From: Chitinophagaceae bacterium PMP191F | Lineage (GTDB): Bacteria; Bacteroidota; Bacteroidia; Chitinophagales; Chitinophagaceae | DNA: 64,000 nt | NCBI GenBank assembly: GCA_001302245.1 | Contig: LGYU01000014.1 | Coordinates: 186,001-250,000 of the forward strand | Direction of reading: 5' to 3' | In this document: one piece after another, positions 9,647 to 17,834 of the stretch | How positions within the stretch are numbered: position 1 is the stretch's first letter | How the letters are laid out: each line of letters begins with the position of its first letter | Made by a program: the position numbers and the translations under genes | Notes under the pieces: model-generated | What the model was told of the DNA's origin: nothing | Seen by the model: the letters and a program-made list of their open reading frames with translations, nothing else | The model's database searches: none

Positions 9647-10369
9647 TTATCGTTTCAGTAAGTTTCTGTTGGTACACACCAGGAAAAATCCGATGACACT
9701 GATAAAGTAAATAATGTCGCGTGTGTCAACCACCCCGCGACTGATACTGCGATAATGAAAATCAATACCCAGCATTTCAATATAATAATCTGCACCGGCC
9801 GATAATGCGGGCAGGCGGCTGATGGCGTTAAAACCACTGTATACCAGGAAGCAGGCAAAAGCGCTGCTGATAAAAGCAACCACTGCGTTGGTGGTGAAAC
9901 TGCTGCAGCAGATACCGATGGATACAAAAACTGCGGCCAGCAATAACAGGCCGATATAAGATCCGATGGTGCCACCTGTATCAATACCTCCCTGGGCAGA
10001 TAACTGTTGTATACTTACTGCATATAAAATAGTAGGTAATAATGCTATGAGTACTACCAGGAATGCACCGGTATATTTACCACCAGTGATCTGCCAGCGG
10101 CTGAGTGGCCGGGTTTGCAGAATTTCAAAAGTTCCTGCCCTGAACTCATCCGCAAAGCTGCGCATGGTAATAGCGGGGATCAGCAATAATAATATCCAGG
10201 GGGCTAAATCAAAAAAGTTCGACAGGGTGGCATACCCAAAGTCGAGAATATTAGTATCAGGAAAAACAAACAGGAAAAGGCCATTCAGCAGGAGGAAAAC
10301 AATAATGGCGATGTACCCGGTTAAGCTGCTGAAGAATTGCCTGAATTCTTTTTTACAAACAGACCACAT
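9647..10369 (-). CDS. gldF: Gliding motility ABC transporter permease subunit GldF
   Basis: 240 residues, normal for the family. Starts MWSVCKKEFRQFFSSLTGYIAI and contains six hydrophobic segments. The block AITMRSFADEFRAGTFEILQTRPL is typical of ABC-2 type permeases of the GldF group. First gene of gldF-gldG, eight bases before gldG. The upstream 380 bases hold a divergent small-RNA candidate. It acts in the inner membrane with GldG and the ATPase GldA; the transported substrate of this ABC complex is not established. Confidence 0.9.
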   Translation of the reverse strand: MWSVCKKEFRQFFSSLTGYIAIIVFLLLNGLFLFVFPDTNILDFGYATLSNFFDLAPWILLLLIPAITMRSFADEFRAGTFEILQTRPLSRWQITGGKYTGAFLVVLIALLPTILYAVSIQQLSAQGGIDTGGTIGSYIGLLLLAAVFVSIGICCSSFTTNAVVAFISSAFACFLVYSGFNAISRLPALSAGADYYIEMLGIDFHYRSISRGVVDTRDIIYFISVIGFFLVCTNRNLLKR

Positions 10370-10410
10370 AGATACGAAAATAAGGGATTATAAGTATATG
10401 TTAAGAAAAG

Positions 10411-10570
10411 TTGGGACAGGTTGATGGTACGTAAGAGTATTTTCCTATATTCGTTCTCCACTTGTAACGATTGGAGCTTGCTGATATACTATTCAACGGT
10501 TCTTGTCTATTATAAGAACAATAGCCAAAACCCACTGCACGAAAAGTCCTTCCTCACGGAAGGATTTTTT
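10411..10570 (+). ncRNA. ssrS: Small structured RNA, possible 6S RNA homologue
   Basis: No ORF fits here, but the plus strand forms an ordered structure: outer stem GTTGA (10420-10424) with TCAAC (10493-10497), middle stem AGTAT (10436-10440) with ATACT (10486-10490), inner hairpin CTCCA (10456-10460) with TGGAG (10472-10476), leaving a large internal bubble. A second hairpin, GTTCTT (10499-10504) with AAGAAC (10514-10519), is followed by AATAGCC and then an intrinsic terminator. A long stem with a central open bubble, plus a 3-prime hairpin near the bubble, recalls 6S RNA, the RNA polymerase-binding regulator. Ends are approximate and identity rests on layout, not on a covariance model. It could be another regulatory RNA. 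Confidence 0.5.
10547..10570 (+). terminator. Intrinsic terminator of the small RNA
   Basis: TCCTTCC (10547-10553), loop TCAC, GGAAGGA (10558-10564), then six T. No plus-strand protein gene precedes it, which supports transcription of a non-coding RNA upstream. Confidence 0.8.
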
Positions 10571-10703
10571 CATTTAAGGACATGAAGACGAAGTATGAAG
10601 TGTGATGTACGAAGTGAATTACACTAAAACAATCTTTTCCTGATTACTTTCTACCTGTACAAAGAATGAAAACTTGTTTTTCCGTAATAAAACTTAAAAA
10701 TAA

Positions 10704-10735
10704 GTTGTTTGACTGAAAAATACGTTATACCTTCG
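10704..10735 (+). promoter_or_regulatory. Promoter of the blaI-blaR1-like pair
   Basis: GTTG (10704-10707), 20 bases, then TACCTTCG (10728-10735), seven of eight bases of the Bacteroidota minus-7 element TAnnTTTG at the expected spacing. The predicted start of RNA lies near 10742, 16 bases before the gene start. Sequence-based call only. Confidence 0.5.
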
Positions 10736-10757
10736 CTGTACAATTAAAAAGCAGTTT

Positions 10758-11117
10758 ATGGAAGAGCTTACAAAGGTGGAAGAACGTATTATGCAGGTAA
10801 TATGGCAACTGGGACATTGTTTTGTGAAAGACATTATTGAACACCTGGAGGAAGAACCCAAACCTCCTTACACTACAGTGTCTTCGGTGGTACGCATCCT
10901 GGAAACAAAAGGTTTTGTGAATTACAAAGCGTATGGCAAAACACATGAATATTTTCCTGCCATCAGTAAGGAAGAATACGGTAAACAGAGTTTTAAACGC
11001 ATGTTTAAAAAGTACTTCGATGGGAAGGCTGAAAAGGTATTGTCCTTTATGATCGAAGATGAAAAGATGAGTGCCAGGGAAATTGAGGCGTTAAAGAAAT
11101 TCATTGACAAACAATAA
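10758..11117 (+). CDS. BlaI/MecI/CopY family transcriptional repressor
   Basis: 119 residues, the normal size. A winged helix covers most of the protein: LTKVEERIMQVIWQLG, PPYTTVSSVVRILETKGFV (recognition helix region) and the YFPAISKEEY wing end. The C-terminal helices (about 85-119) dimerise in the family. Such repressors bind TACA-N-TGTA-like dyads and are cleaved after activation of a membrane protease of the BlaR1 type. The partner protease starts 11 bases downstream, so the pair forms a sensor unit. No beta-lactamase gene lies nearby; in Bacteroidota these pairs often control other functions. Confidence 0.92.
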   Translation: MEELTKVEERIMQVIWQLGHCFVKDIIEHLEEEPKPPYTTVSSVVRILETKGFVNYKAYGKTHEYFPAISKEEYGKQSFKRMFKKYFDGKAEKVLSFMIEDEKMSAREIEALKKFIDKQ

Positions 11118-11128
11118 ACCTTACTGGC

Positions 11129-12907
11129 ATGTCCCTGCTGCAATACCTGCTGAATGCTTCACTGTGCCTGGTTCCTTTTTACCTGTTTTATATTTTGCTG
11201 ATGCGCCGGTTTACTTTCTTTACCTGGAACCGGTGGTATATTATCAGTTCATTATTGTTTTGTGCCATTATTCCTGTTTTGCGTATCCAGCCGCCGGAAA
11301 CGATACAATATGTAAAATTTCTGCCCAATCTTACTATGTTGCCAGAACAGGCCCCTGCAATACCGGTGGCAAATGCTACCGTACACACTGTAAGAAGTTT
11401 TGACTGGATCACTATTGCCGTGATGATATATGTAATCGGCGTAATATTGGCGGCAATAAGATTGCTGTACAACCTGTGGCAGGTAGTATTGATGATCCGC
11501 CGGGGAAGAAAAACTGCTTATGAAAATTGCTGGATCGTACAGGGAAAACATATCCGGCAGAATGCTTCTTTTTTTCACTACATTTTTTTACAACAGAACC
11601 TTCATGAACAGGAGATCCAGCCGGTGATAATGCATGAACGCATTCATGTACGGCAATGGCATACTGCAGATGTGTTGCTGGCTGAGTGTTTTAAAATATT
11701 GCTGTGGTTCCATCCTGTTGTTTTCCATTATAAAAGATTATTGCAACAAGTGCATGAGTTTGAGGTGGATCATGAAGTTGCCACAAAAACAGATAAAAAA
11801 GAATACGCCCATTTACTGCTGAAACTGCAAAACGGTGTCGCAATTACCGTTGCCAACCTTTTTGGCGCAGGTAATACACGCAAACGTATAGAAATGTTAT
11901 TTACACAAAAAAGTATAGCAATGAAAAAAGTATTTTACTTATTGACCATTCCCTGCCTGATGCTCACCGCTACTTATTGCAGCAGGAAACAAGACGCGAT
12001 TACTGTTATTGATAATGATACCCGTGTTCAGAAGAAATATGGTGTATTGGAAGAAAGCAATGACCAGATCAGTTATATACTGTTGCCTGAAAAGATCATA
12101 GACCTGAAAGATTATCACAGCTTTTTGAACGGTGGAGAGTTTACTGAAATTAGAAAGCTGTTTGAAAAGTATGGAGTATCTGCACGGGCATTGACTGTAC
12201 CTTATGTTTCAGGTGGTACTGAACTGTGTGGTTTTATGCTGGATGGGCAGCATACAGAAGCGCAGGCCTTTGCCCGGGTGGCAGAAATGATACACAAAAA
12301 TCAGGCAATGGCCTGTACTATAAACAAACAGACAGGTAAGGCATCTGTAATGGTTGTATCTTATGATCCAACTGCGGGAAAGAATAAACGCATGGTAGAA
12401 ACAGGCACTGGTTCTTTTTTTATTAATAATGACAAGGAGTTATATCTCTGTATCAATCCTGCAGGTTTTGCTACACTTGATGATAAAAAAGGACTGGAAG
12501 CATTTATTGAACAGATATCCGGAGCTTTCAGGAAAGAGGGGTTTACCAGTGTGAGTCTGGACGTTGCAATAGCTGAAAAGGATATTACCAGCTTGTCTGA
12601 TATTGCTAAAATGACGCTGCGGCTTGAAAATTCCAGAAACGGAGAGAAAGCAGAAGCCACTTTTGCTATTAATGAAATGCTGGTAAAACAACAGAATGTG
12701 ATCTGCCGGGTGGATAAAAAACTGCATACTATCCGCCTCGGTACCGGACAAATGCCGCTTGCGCATGTAAACCAGCAGGTATTTAAAGCTGATTGTGCTA
12801 AATGTCATACCTCAACGGAAGGAATACATGTACCGGCTGCTGATGTAAGTGCCGGACAGGACAGGAAGGCTGTTCTTGCCTTTATGAGTAATAAAGCCGG
12901 TTTTTAA
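11129..12907 (+). CDS. BlaR1-type M56 family membrane metallopeptidase with C-terminal CxxCH motif
   Basis: 592 residues. Membrane helices lie near residues 5-24, 34-50, 92-112 and 274-290. The zinc site is HERIH (169-173) with HEFEVD (209-214) supplying the third ligand, as in M56 peptidases. In this family a periplasmic sensor domain triggers cleavage of the BlaI partner. The sensor part here (about 295-592) is not a penicillin-binding domain and I do not recognise it. Near the end is CAKCH (556-560), the CxxCH signature of covalent haem c attachment, in a short segment (FKADCAKCHTSTEG) that resembles the first part of a cytochrome c domain. No distal Met ligand segment is obvious except MSNK at 587, so haem binding is uncertain. 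Ends 22 bases from the convergent cysteine desulfurase. Confidence 0.85.
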   Translation: MSLLQYLLNASLCLVPFYLFYILLMRRFTFFTWNRWYIISSLLFCAIIPVLRIQPPETIQYVKFLPNLTMLPEQAPAIPVANATVHTVRSFDWITIAVMIYVIGVILAAIRLLYNLWQVVLMIRRGRKTAYENCWIVQGKHIRQNASFFHYIFLQQNLHEQEIQPVIMHERIHVRQWHTADVLLAECFKILLWFHPVVFHYKRLLQQVHEFEVDHEVATKTDKKEYAHLLLKLQNGVAITVANLFGAGNTRKRIEMLFTQKSIAMKKVFYLLTIPCLMLTATYCSRKQDAITVIDNDTRVQKKYGVLEESNDQISYILLPEKIIDLKDYHSFLNGGEFTEIRKLFEKYGVSARALTVPYVSGGTELCGFMLDGQHTEAQAFARVAEMIHKNQAMACTINKQTGKASVMVVSYDPTAGKNKRMVETGTGSFFINNDKELYLCINPAGFATLDDKKGLEAFIEQISGAFRKEGFTSVSLDVAIAEKDITSLSDIAKMTLRLENSRNGEKAEATFAINEMLVKQQNVICRVDKKLHTIRLGTGQMPLAHVNQQVFKADCAKCHTSTEGIHVPAADVSAGQDRKAVLAFMSNKAGF

Positions 12908-12929
12908 TTTGTTGCAGCATATCACCAGG

Positions 12930-14090
12930 TCAGATTTCTGAAGACATTAATTGGCTCACGATCTCTTTAACCCGCCCAATGGTGTAATCAATCTCTTCTT
13001 CGGTAGTAAAGCGTCCAACACCAAATCGGATGGATGCATACGCAAGAAGGTCCTCAACCCCCATTGCTTGTAACACGTAGCTGGGTTCCATAGAAGCTGA
13101 AGTACAGGCGGAGCCCGAAGAAACGGCAATGTCTTTATTGAACCCCAGTAACAGGTTCTGTCCATGCAGGTGTCTGAATGAGATATTGGTGGTTTGCGGA
13201 AGACGGTGTAGCCTGCTGCCATTTACCTGGCAGTCTGTTTGTTGCAGTAATCCATTTTCCAGTTTGTTACGCAGATAGCTTAGATGTTCAGTTTCGGTGG
13301 GCAATAGGGTTTGACAAAGTATTGCTGCTTTACCAAAACCAACAATGGCGGGGACATTGAGGGTGCCGCTACGCATACCGCGTTCGTGTCCGCCTCCGTC
13401 AATCTGTGCAGTAATGCGTACGCGCGGATTTCTGCGCCGTACATACAAGGCACCTATACCTTTGGGGCCATATATTTTGTGGGCAGACATTGATAACAGG
13501 TCAATACCGTCTGTCTGCACATCCACGGGTATTTTGCCGGCTGCCTGTGCAGCGTCGCAAAAGAAAAGTACATTGTGTTTACGTGCTATACGGCTGATTT
13601 CCTGCACCGGTTGTATCACCCCTGTTTCATTATTGGCATACATAACAGCTATTAGTACCGTAAGCGGTGTAATCGTATCTTCCAGTTGCTGAGTATTGAT
13701 CAGGCCCTCCGCATTTACCGGCAGATATGTAATGGCAGCACCCAGTTTTTCGGCGTGTTTGCAGGTATCCAGCACTGCTTTGTGTTCTGTGGTTACCGTA
13801 ATGATATGGTTGCCTTTGGCTGCATACATTTCCATTACTCCTTTAATGGCAAGGTTGTTGGCTTCTGTAGCGCCGGAAGTAAAAACAATTTCTTCCCGTT
13901 CCGCATTTATTAATGCTGCCACCTGTTCGCGGGCATATTGCACTGCTTCTTCTGCCAGCCATCCGTAACTGTGGGTACGACTGGCTGCATTGCCAAAATG
14001 TTGGGTGAAGTAAGGTAGCATGGCTTCCACTACCTGCGGATCACAGGGAGTGGTGGCGTTGTTATCGAGATATACAGGTAGCTGTAGCAT
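12930..14090 (-). CDS. Cysteine desulfurase (NifS/IscS family)
   Basis: 386 residues from the ATG at 14090 (MLQLPVYLDNNATTP); a TTG two codons upstream is less likely. PLP aminotransferase class V: DNNATTP start, FTSGATEANNLAIKG, MYANNETGVIQP, FCDAAQAAGK (PLP-binding Asp), SMSAHKIYGPKGIGALYVRR (PLP Lys) and the active-site cysteine loop SSGSACTSASMEPSYVL. Takes sulfur from L-cysteine as a persulfide for Fe-S cluster assembly or tRNA thiolation. The long cysteine loop fits class I (NifS/IscS). No scaffold or other isc/suf gene is next to it, so its exact recipient is unknown. Convergent with the M56 protease gene. Confidence 0.93.
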   Translation of the reverse strand: MLQLPVYLDNNATTPCDPQVVEAMLPYFTQHFGNAASRTHSYGWLAEEAVQYAREQVAALINAEREEIVFTSGATEANNLAIKGVMEMYAAKGNHIITVTTEHKAVLDTCKHAEKLGAAITYLPVNAEGLINTQQLEDTITPLTVLIAVMYANNETGVIQPVQEISRIARKHNVLFFCDAAQAAGKIPVDVQTDGIDLLSMSAHKIYGPKGIGALYVRRRNPRVRITAQIDGGGHERGMRSGTLNVPAIVGFGKAAILCQTLLPTETEHLSYLRNKLENGLLQQTDCQVNGSRLHRLPQTTNISFRHLHGQNLLLGFNKDIAVSSGSACTSASMEPSYVLQAMGVEDLLAYASIRFGVGRFTTEEEIDYTIGRVKEIVSQLMSSEI

Positions 14091-14294
14091 ATACAATGGT
14101 AGTTACAAATGTAACGGTAAAAAGTTGTTGCATCGTACACCTGGTATTATGAAACCGGTCGGCAATTGTATCAAAACTGTACATGTGTACGGAAATGATT
14201 TTCTTCAGCTTGCTGGTTATTAATCATGTATATATATGGCATTTTTTTAGCTGATTATATGGTTACTTCCAAATACGATTAAATACCTGCTACT

Positions 14295-14958
14295 ATGTTT
14301 AAAAGCTATTTTAAAACTACCTGGCGCGTTATCAGTCGTTAAAACGTACAGTATCCTGAATATTTCGGGGCTGGGACTTGGCATTGCTTCCTGTATGATC
14401 ATTTTCCTGGTAGTGAAGTATGAACTGGGATATGACAGTTTTCATAAAAAAGCCAACCGTACTTACCGGGTTACGCTCAATGCCATCGACTTTAATCCCA
14501 GCGTTTCTTTTGGCATTGGTCCGGCTATGAAGAATTACTTTCCCGAACTGGAGCAGGTAACAAGGGTGTGGTATAAAAATGATGGTGTGATCAGGATCAA
14601 AGATGCACGCTACCGTGAAGAAGCGTTCATGTTTGCCGATGAATACTTTCCCAAAATATTTGACTACACGTGGCTGAGCGGTGATGCCAATACAGCGTTT
14701 ACTGATCCCAATTCCATAGTACTTACAGAAAGCATGGCGCATAAATATTTTGGCAACACCAATGCCATAGAGCAGTTGATCAACCTGGACAATGATCTTA
14801 ACCTGAAGGTGACCGGTATTATTAAAGATGTGCCGGAGAATACTACATTGCCTTTTAAAAGCATAGAACAGTTATGGCATCCTGAAGCCATCGGATTGAT
14901 GCTGGAGGGCTTTATAGTAATGAGGGGGGTATGCTGTAATGTGGCAGGGATAATGTAG
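14295..14958 (+). pseudogene. Remnant of a MacB/FtsX-type ABC transporter permease gene
   Basis: The ATG at 14295 opens MFKSYFKTTWRVISR, the usual start of these permeases, but a stop follows at 14340-14342. A frame change there restores the expected KTYSILNISGLGLGIASCMIIFLVVKYELGYDSFHKKANRTYRVT, that is the first membrane helix and the start of the MacB-type periplasmic domain. Similarity continues (IVLTESMAHKYFGN, VTGIIKDVPENTTLPF) to about 14900 and then breaks off in unrelated residues and a stop at 14958. Full-length members have about 800 residues, so the 3-prime three quarters are gone. A decayed gene: 5-prime frameshift plus 3-prime deletion. Confidence 0.8.
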
Positions 14959-14982
14959 ATTGCCTTTTCATAACATGTTGCC

Positions 14983-15384
14983 ATGCTGAAAGTTGAACAT
15001 ATCGGAATTGCTGTAAAAAGTCTTACAGATGCGGTGCCGCTTTTTGAAAAGTTGTTGAACACGCCCTGTTATAAAACAGAACCGGTAGAAAGTGAAAAAG
15101 TAACAACTGCTTTTTTCAGACAGGGAGAAACCAAGATCGAGCTATTGGAAAGCAGTGACCCTGATGGAGTGATTGCCAGATTTATTGATCGTAAAGGTGA
15201 AGGAATGCATCATATCGCCTTTGAAGTAGCTGATATTGAAGCAGAGATGAAACGTTTGCAGGCAGAAGGATTTGTGTTACTGAATGAAACACCCAAACCC
15301 GGCGCTGATAATAAACTGGTTTGTTTCCTGCATCCTAAAAATACCAATGGCGTGCTGGTGGAGTTGTGTATGGAGAAACCCTAA
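14983..15384 (+). CDS. mce: Methylmalonyl-CoA epimerase
   Basis: 133 residues, the normal length. Vicinal oxygen chelate fold in two halves: LKVEHIGIAVKSLTDAVPLFEKLL (metal His in VEHIG) and GEGMHHIAFEVADIEAEMKRL (metal His), with NGVLVELCMEK supplying the last Glu ligand. Interconverts the R and S forms of methylmalonyl-CoA in the propionate/succinate route. The mutase genes are not in this window. It lies directly behind the permease remnant and is followed by an inverted repeat that can serve as a terminator. Confidence 0.92.
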   Translation: MLKVEHIGIAVKSLTDAVPLFEKLLNTPCYKTEPVESEKVTTAFFRQGETKIELLESSDPDGVIARFIDRKGEGMHHIAFEVADIEAEMKRLQAEGFVLLNETPKPGADNKLVCFLHPKNTNGVLVELCMEKP

Positions 15385-15387
15385 AAG

Positions 15388-15424
15388 CTAAACGCTGAAC
15401 GCAGGTTTGCGTTAGGCGTTCAGC
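15388..15424. terminator. Imperfect inverted repeat between convergent genes, probable bidirectional terminator
   Basis: A 17-base arm starting AGCTAAACGC pairs with a second arm ending GGCGTTCAGCT, with three mismatched or wobble positions. It fills the gap between the epimerase gene and the DUF3037 gene, which face each other. T-runs on either side are short. Confidence 0.45.
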
Positions 15425-15807
15425 TATAAAACCAATTGCTCATACAGTCTTTGCAGCGTTTGTTGCGGATCAATGCAGAGGCCGGGATGTACTTTTGATG
15501 ATTGTACTACTGTGCTGCGGGTAGCAGTAAGCCAGCGAAAACGGGATGCCATATCCAGTTTGGCAATCGGGCCACCTTCTGCATTACCAGCACTGATATT
15601 TTTAATGGCACAGAAATAGGCATGGATTTCGGCAATATCAATAGCCGGGGCAAAAGCCAGTAACCGGGCGTCGTTCAGGGTAAACAAGGTTTGCAGAAAC
15701 CGTTTGTCTTTGCAATACAATATCACTCCTGCATTGAGGAATTCTTCACGTTCTACTTTTGGCACAACGCGGATAACGGCATACTCAAATAAGTGACTCC
15801 CTTGCAT
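15424..15807 (-). CDS. DUF3037 domain protein
   Basis: 127 residues. The start FEYAVIRVVPKVEREEFLNAGVILYC and the later segment KDKRFLQTLF are typical of the DUF3037 family, whose biochemical role is unknown. The gene overlaps the end of the HipA-like kinase gene by 23 bases in another frame, so the two are translationally linked. The two families are often adjacent in bacteria, which suggests they work together; whether they form a toxin-antitoxin-like unit is not known to me. Confidence 0.8.
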   Translation of the reverse strand: MQGSHLFEYAVIRVVPKVEREEFLNAGVILYCKDKRFLQTLFTLNDARLLAFAPAIDIAEIHAYFCAIKNISAGNAEGGPIAKLDMASRFRWLTATRSTVVQSSKVHPGLCIDPQQTLQRLYEQLVL

Positions 15808-16591
15808 GTTGTGCTTCTTTTACAAAAATGGCTGATGATTCGGTTCTGGTGATCAGAAAACGGCTATACACTTCCCGGCGTTCTTCCGGTGACTCAGTTT
15901 GTGAGCCGCCGGTTAACCAATCGTCTGGTACCACAGATACAATACTGCGGATACGTTCAGCATTCAGCTTACTGCGGAATTCGGCATCTGCTTTTTCCAG
16001 TTCCGATGCCCATGGCAGTAATACATGATCTTTTACCTGTACAAAAGGTTTCCTGGCCTGTTCTTCCCAGTTGCTCCAGGAGTGATGAAAGTATAAAGCA
16101 GCACCATGATCGATCAGCCATAATTCTTTATTCCATATCAGCATATTGGTGTTGCGACAGGTACGGTCTACATTAGTCAGCAGACAATCAAGCCACACAA
16201 TTTTTGATGCCAGCAATGGATCTACAGTCGTTACAACAGGATCAAAGGTAATAGAGCCTGACAGGTAATGCAGTGCAAGGTTTAGCCCTACACTGGCTTT
16301 CAGCAGGTCCTGTATCTCTTCATCGGGCTCGGTACGTCCAAATGCAGTATCAAGATTGGCAAATACAATTTCGGGTACTTTGAATCCGAGTGTACGGGCT
16401 ATTTCTCCGCCAATCAGTTCGGCTATCAGTGCTTTTACACCCTGGCCGGCACCCCGGAACTTCAGGGCATATAAAAAGCCGTCCTCTGCTTCTGCAATAG
16501 CGGGCAGTGAACCGCCTTCACGAAGGGGCGTTACATAACGCGTAACCTGAACGGTCCTTATCTGCGGTGGTTGATATGTATTATCCGGCAT
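15785..16591 (-). CDS. HipA-like kinase domain protein
   Basis: 268 residues from the ATG at 16591 (MPDNTYQPPQ). This start is supported by AAGGAG seven bases upstream, a strong ribosome site for this genome; the frame is open further up to 16654. Visible motifs: the ATP-loop-like segment GGSLPAIAEAEDGFLYALKFRG, then LDCLLTNVDRTCRNTNMLIW (catalytic Asp and Asn) and LWLIDHGAALYF (DFG-like Asp), all as in HipA/PI3K-like kinases. HipA itself phosphorylates glutamyl-tRNA synthetase and arrests growth; this smaller form lacks the HipB-type partner and instead is paired with DUF3037. Target unknown. Confidence 0.75.
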   Translation of the reverse strand: MPDNTYQPPQIRTVQVTRYVTPLREGGSLPAIAEAEDGFLYALKFRGAGQGVKALIAELIGGEIARTLGFKVPEIVFANLDTAFGRTEPDEEIQDLLKASVGLNLALHYLSGSITFDPVVTTVDPLLASKIVWLDCLLTNVDRTCRNTNMLIWNKELWLIDHGAALYFHHSWSNWEEQARKPFVQVKDHVLLPWASELEKADAEFRSKLNAERIRSIVSVVPDDWLTGGSQTESPEERREVYSRFLITRTESSAIFVKEAQHARESLI

Positions 16592-16812
16592 CGTGTTCTC
16601 CTTATTCTGAATCATCAACGGGAAAGCCTGAAAATTAGGCCAAATTTTGAACACGGCAAGTTTTTGACTTTACCCAGTGTTGTATGCTAAAGGTCATTGC
16701 AAGTGGTTTAGGGGTATCATGATAGCTACATTAAGAGGTATTAGCAGTACAGATCGGTACACTTTATAACATAACAGTAAGACAGGCAATGTTTATGAAA
16801 AAAGGATACAAT

Positions 16813-16840
16813 AAAAAAAGAGACAGCTTATGGCTGTCTC
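16813..16840 (-). terminator. Intrinsic terminator of the small secreted protein gene
   Basis: Minus strand: GAGACAGC, five-base loop, GCTGTCTC (16820-16840), then seven T (16813-16819). It lies 57 bases beyond the gene stop. Confidence 0.85.
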
Positions 16841-16896
16841 CCTGTGGATGAAATGGTGCAGTTACCGCTTATGCAGGTGGTTTTTCTGTAATCAGG

Positions 16897-17364
16897 TTAA
16901 TAAATAATGGTGTAACCGGGATCGTTATTGATATAATAGTTTTCAGCAGAGTAATTGCCGTCGCAACCATCGTCGTAAAAGCTCAGCATATCATTGTCTA
17001 CAAGAGTAGAAGTGCCGTTGCAATAAATAGTAAAATCCGAATTGCTGACAGAAGTATTGAAATTGTAAAAATGATGCAATGATACCGGCAAATTGCTAAC
17101 GCTTACAGGAACGGTACCCAGATCATCTGAAAAGAAATGAAGCGTTACACTTGAATATTCTTCTGTGAACGGACAACCGCTTGGTCCGTTGGTAGTGAAA
17201 ATGCGTGTACCCACTACATCTAAGCGTACATAAATGGTATAATTACTATATTTAATAGGGCGTAGCGATGGCGCATTTCCGGCAGTATGATAAGAAGAGA
17301 ATAATAAGGAACAGCAGATCAGTACCAGATACGTGACAGGCACGACTGTGAGGTGTTTTTTCAT
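16897..17364 (-). CDS. Small secreted protein of unknown function
   Basis: 155 residues from the ATG at 17364; upstream codons in frame lack signal character, while MKKHLTVVPVTYLVLICCSLLFSS is a clear export signal. The mature part has YTIYVRLDVVG, an odd spread of Cys (GPSGCPF, IYCNG, DDGCDG) that could form disulfides, and an Asp/Asn/Tyr-rich end. I do not recognise a family. It has its own terminator and no operon partner. An extracellular beta-sandwich is plausible from the alternating pattern but not shown. Confidence 0.6.
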   Translation of the reverse strand: MKKHLTVVPVTYLVLICCSLLFSSYHTAGNAPSLRPIKYSNYTIYVRLDVVGTRIFTTNGPSGCPFTEEYSSVTLHFFSDDLGTVPVSVSNLPVSLHHFYNFNTSVSNSDFTIYCNGTSTLVDNDMLSFYDDGCDGNYSAENYYINNDPGYTIIY

Positions 17365-17834
17365 ATGCAAGGTTTTGGTGATCTTAAGATACTGAATACA
17401 TTTTGTAAAAAGAAACAATCGGCATGAAAAAAACGTTAGCCATGATTGTTATAGTATTATATCAAATGTACTCTTACCGGCAATGTTACCCATAAAACTA
17501 CTCATGTAGTTTTGGGTTGTCATGGATAGGAATGTTGCACAAATTTGATTATCCGCTGATATTCAGAATGTTTTGTTCGTTGGAGGCATGGCATAATTTC
17601 TGATACAGGTATAATTGGGCAGGTAATCACTACAAATTATATGGCTTAAATAACACACCTTATGTTTTGCGTTGATGAGAATATACGTGATAAGTTTATG
17701 TGACAGGAAAAGATAATATGGCACACGCTGCTATCATTAACCAGTCTATTTAGTCGGCACCCATAAAACGAGGCCCGGGTAAAATACCCGGGCTTTTTTT
17801 ATTGATGGTAGAAAGAAAAATCCAATTGGGCAGA
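17365..17834. other. Intergenic region with an orphan terminator
   Basis: 470 bases without a convincing ORF on either strand. The only clear element is the plus-strand terminator at 17773-17800. The rest is AT-rich; promoters for the secreted-protein gene should lie near 17370-17430 but I see no convincing TAnnTTTG element. Confidence 0.6.
17773..17800 (+). terminator. Strong intrinsic terminator without an upstream plus-strand gene
   Basis: GCCCGGGT (17773-17780), loop AAAAT, ACCCGGGC (17786-17793), seven T. Perfect eight-base-pair stem. In the opposite direction it could also end the anti-sigma transcript, though the T-run is on the plus strand. Confidence 0.8.

Larger units (their letters stand above)
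10370..10757. other. Intergenic region between gldF and blaI-like gene
   Basis: 388 bases without a protein gene. It holds a structured 6S-like RNA candidate with a terminator (10411-10570) and a promoter for the blaI-like gene (10704-10735). The stretch 10571-10700 shows nothing I can name. Confidence 0.6.

Noticed and set aside
14964-15062. Minus-strand ORFs over the permease remnant and epimerase (14332-15062)
   Set aside because: They are shadows of the plus-strand sequence; codon pattern and similarity support only the plus strand.
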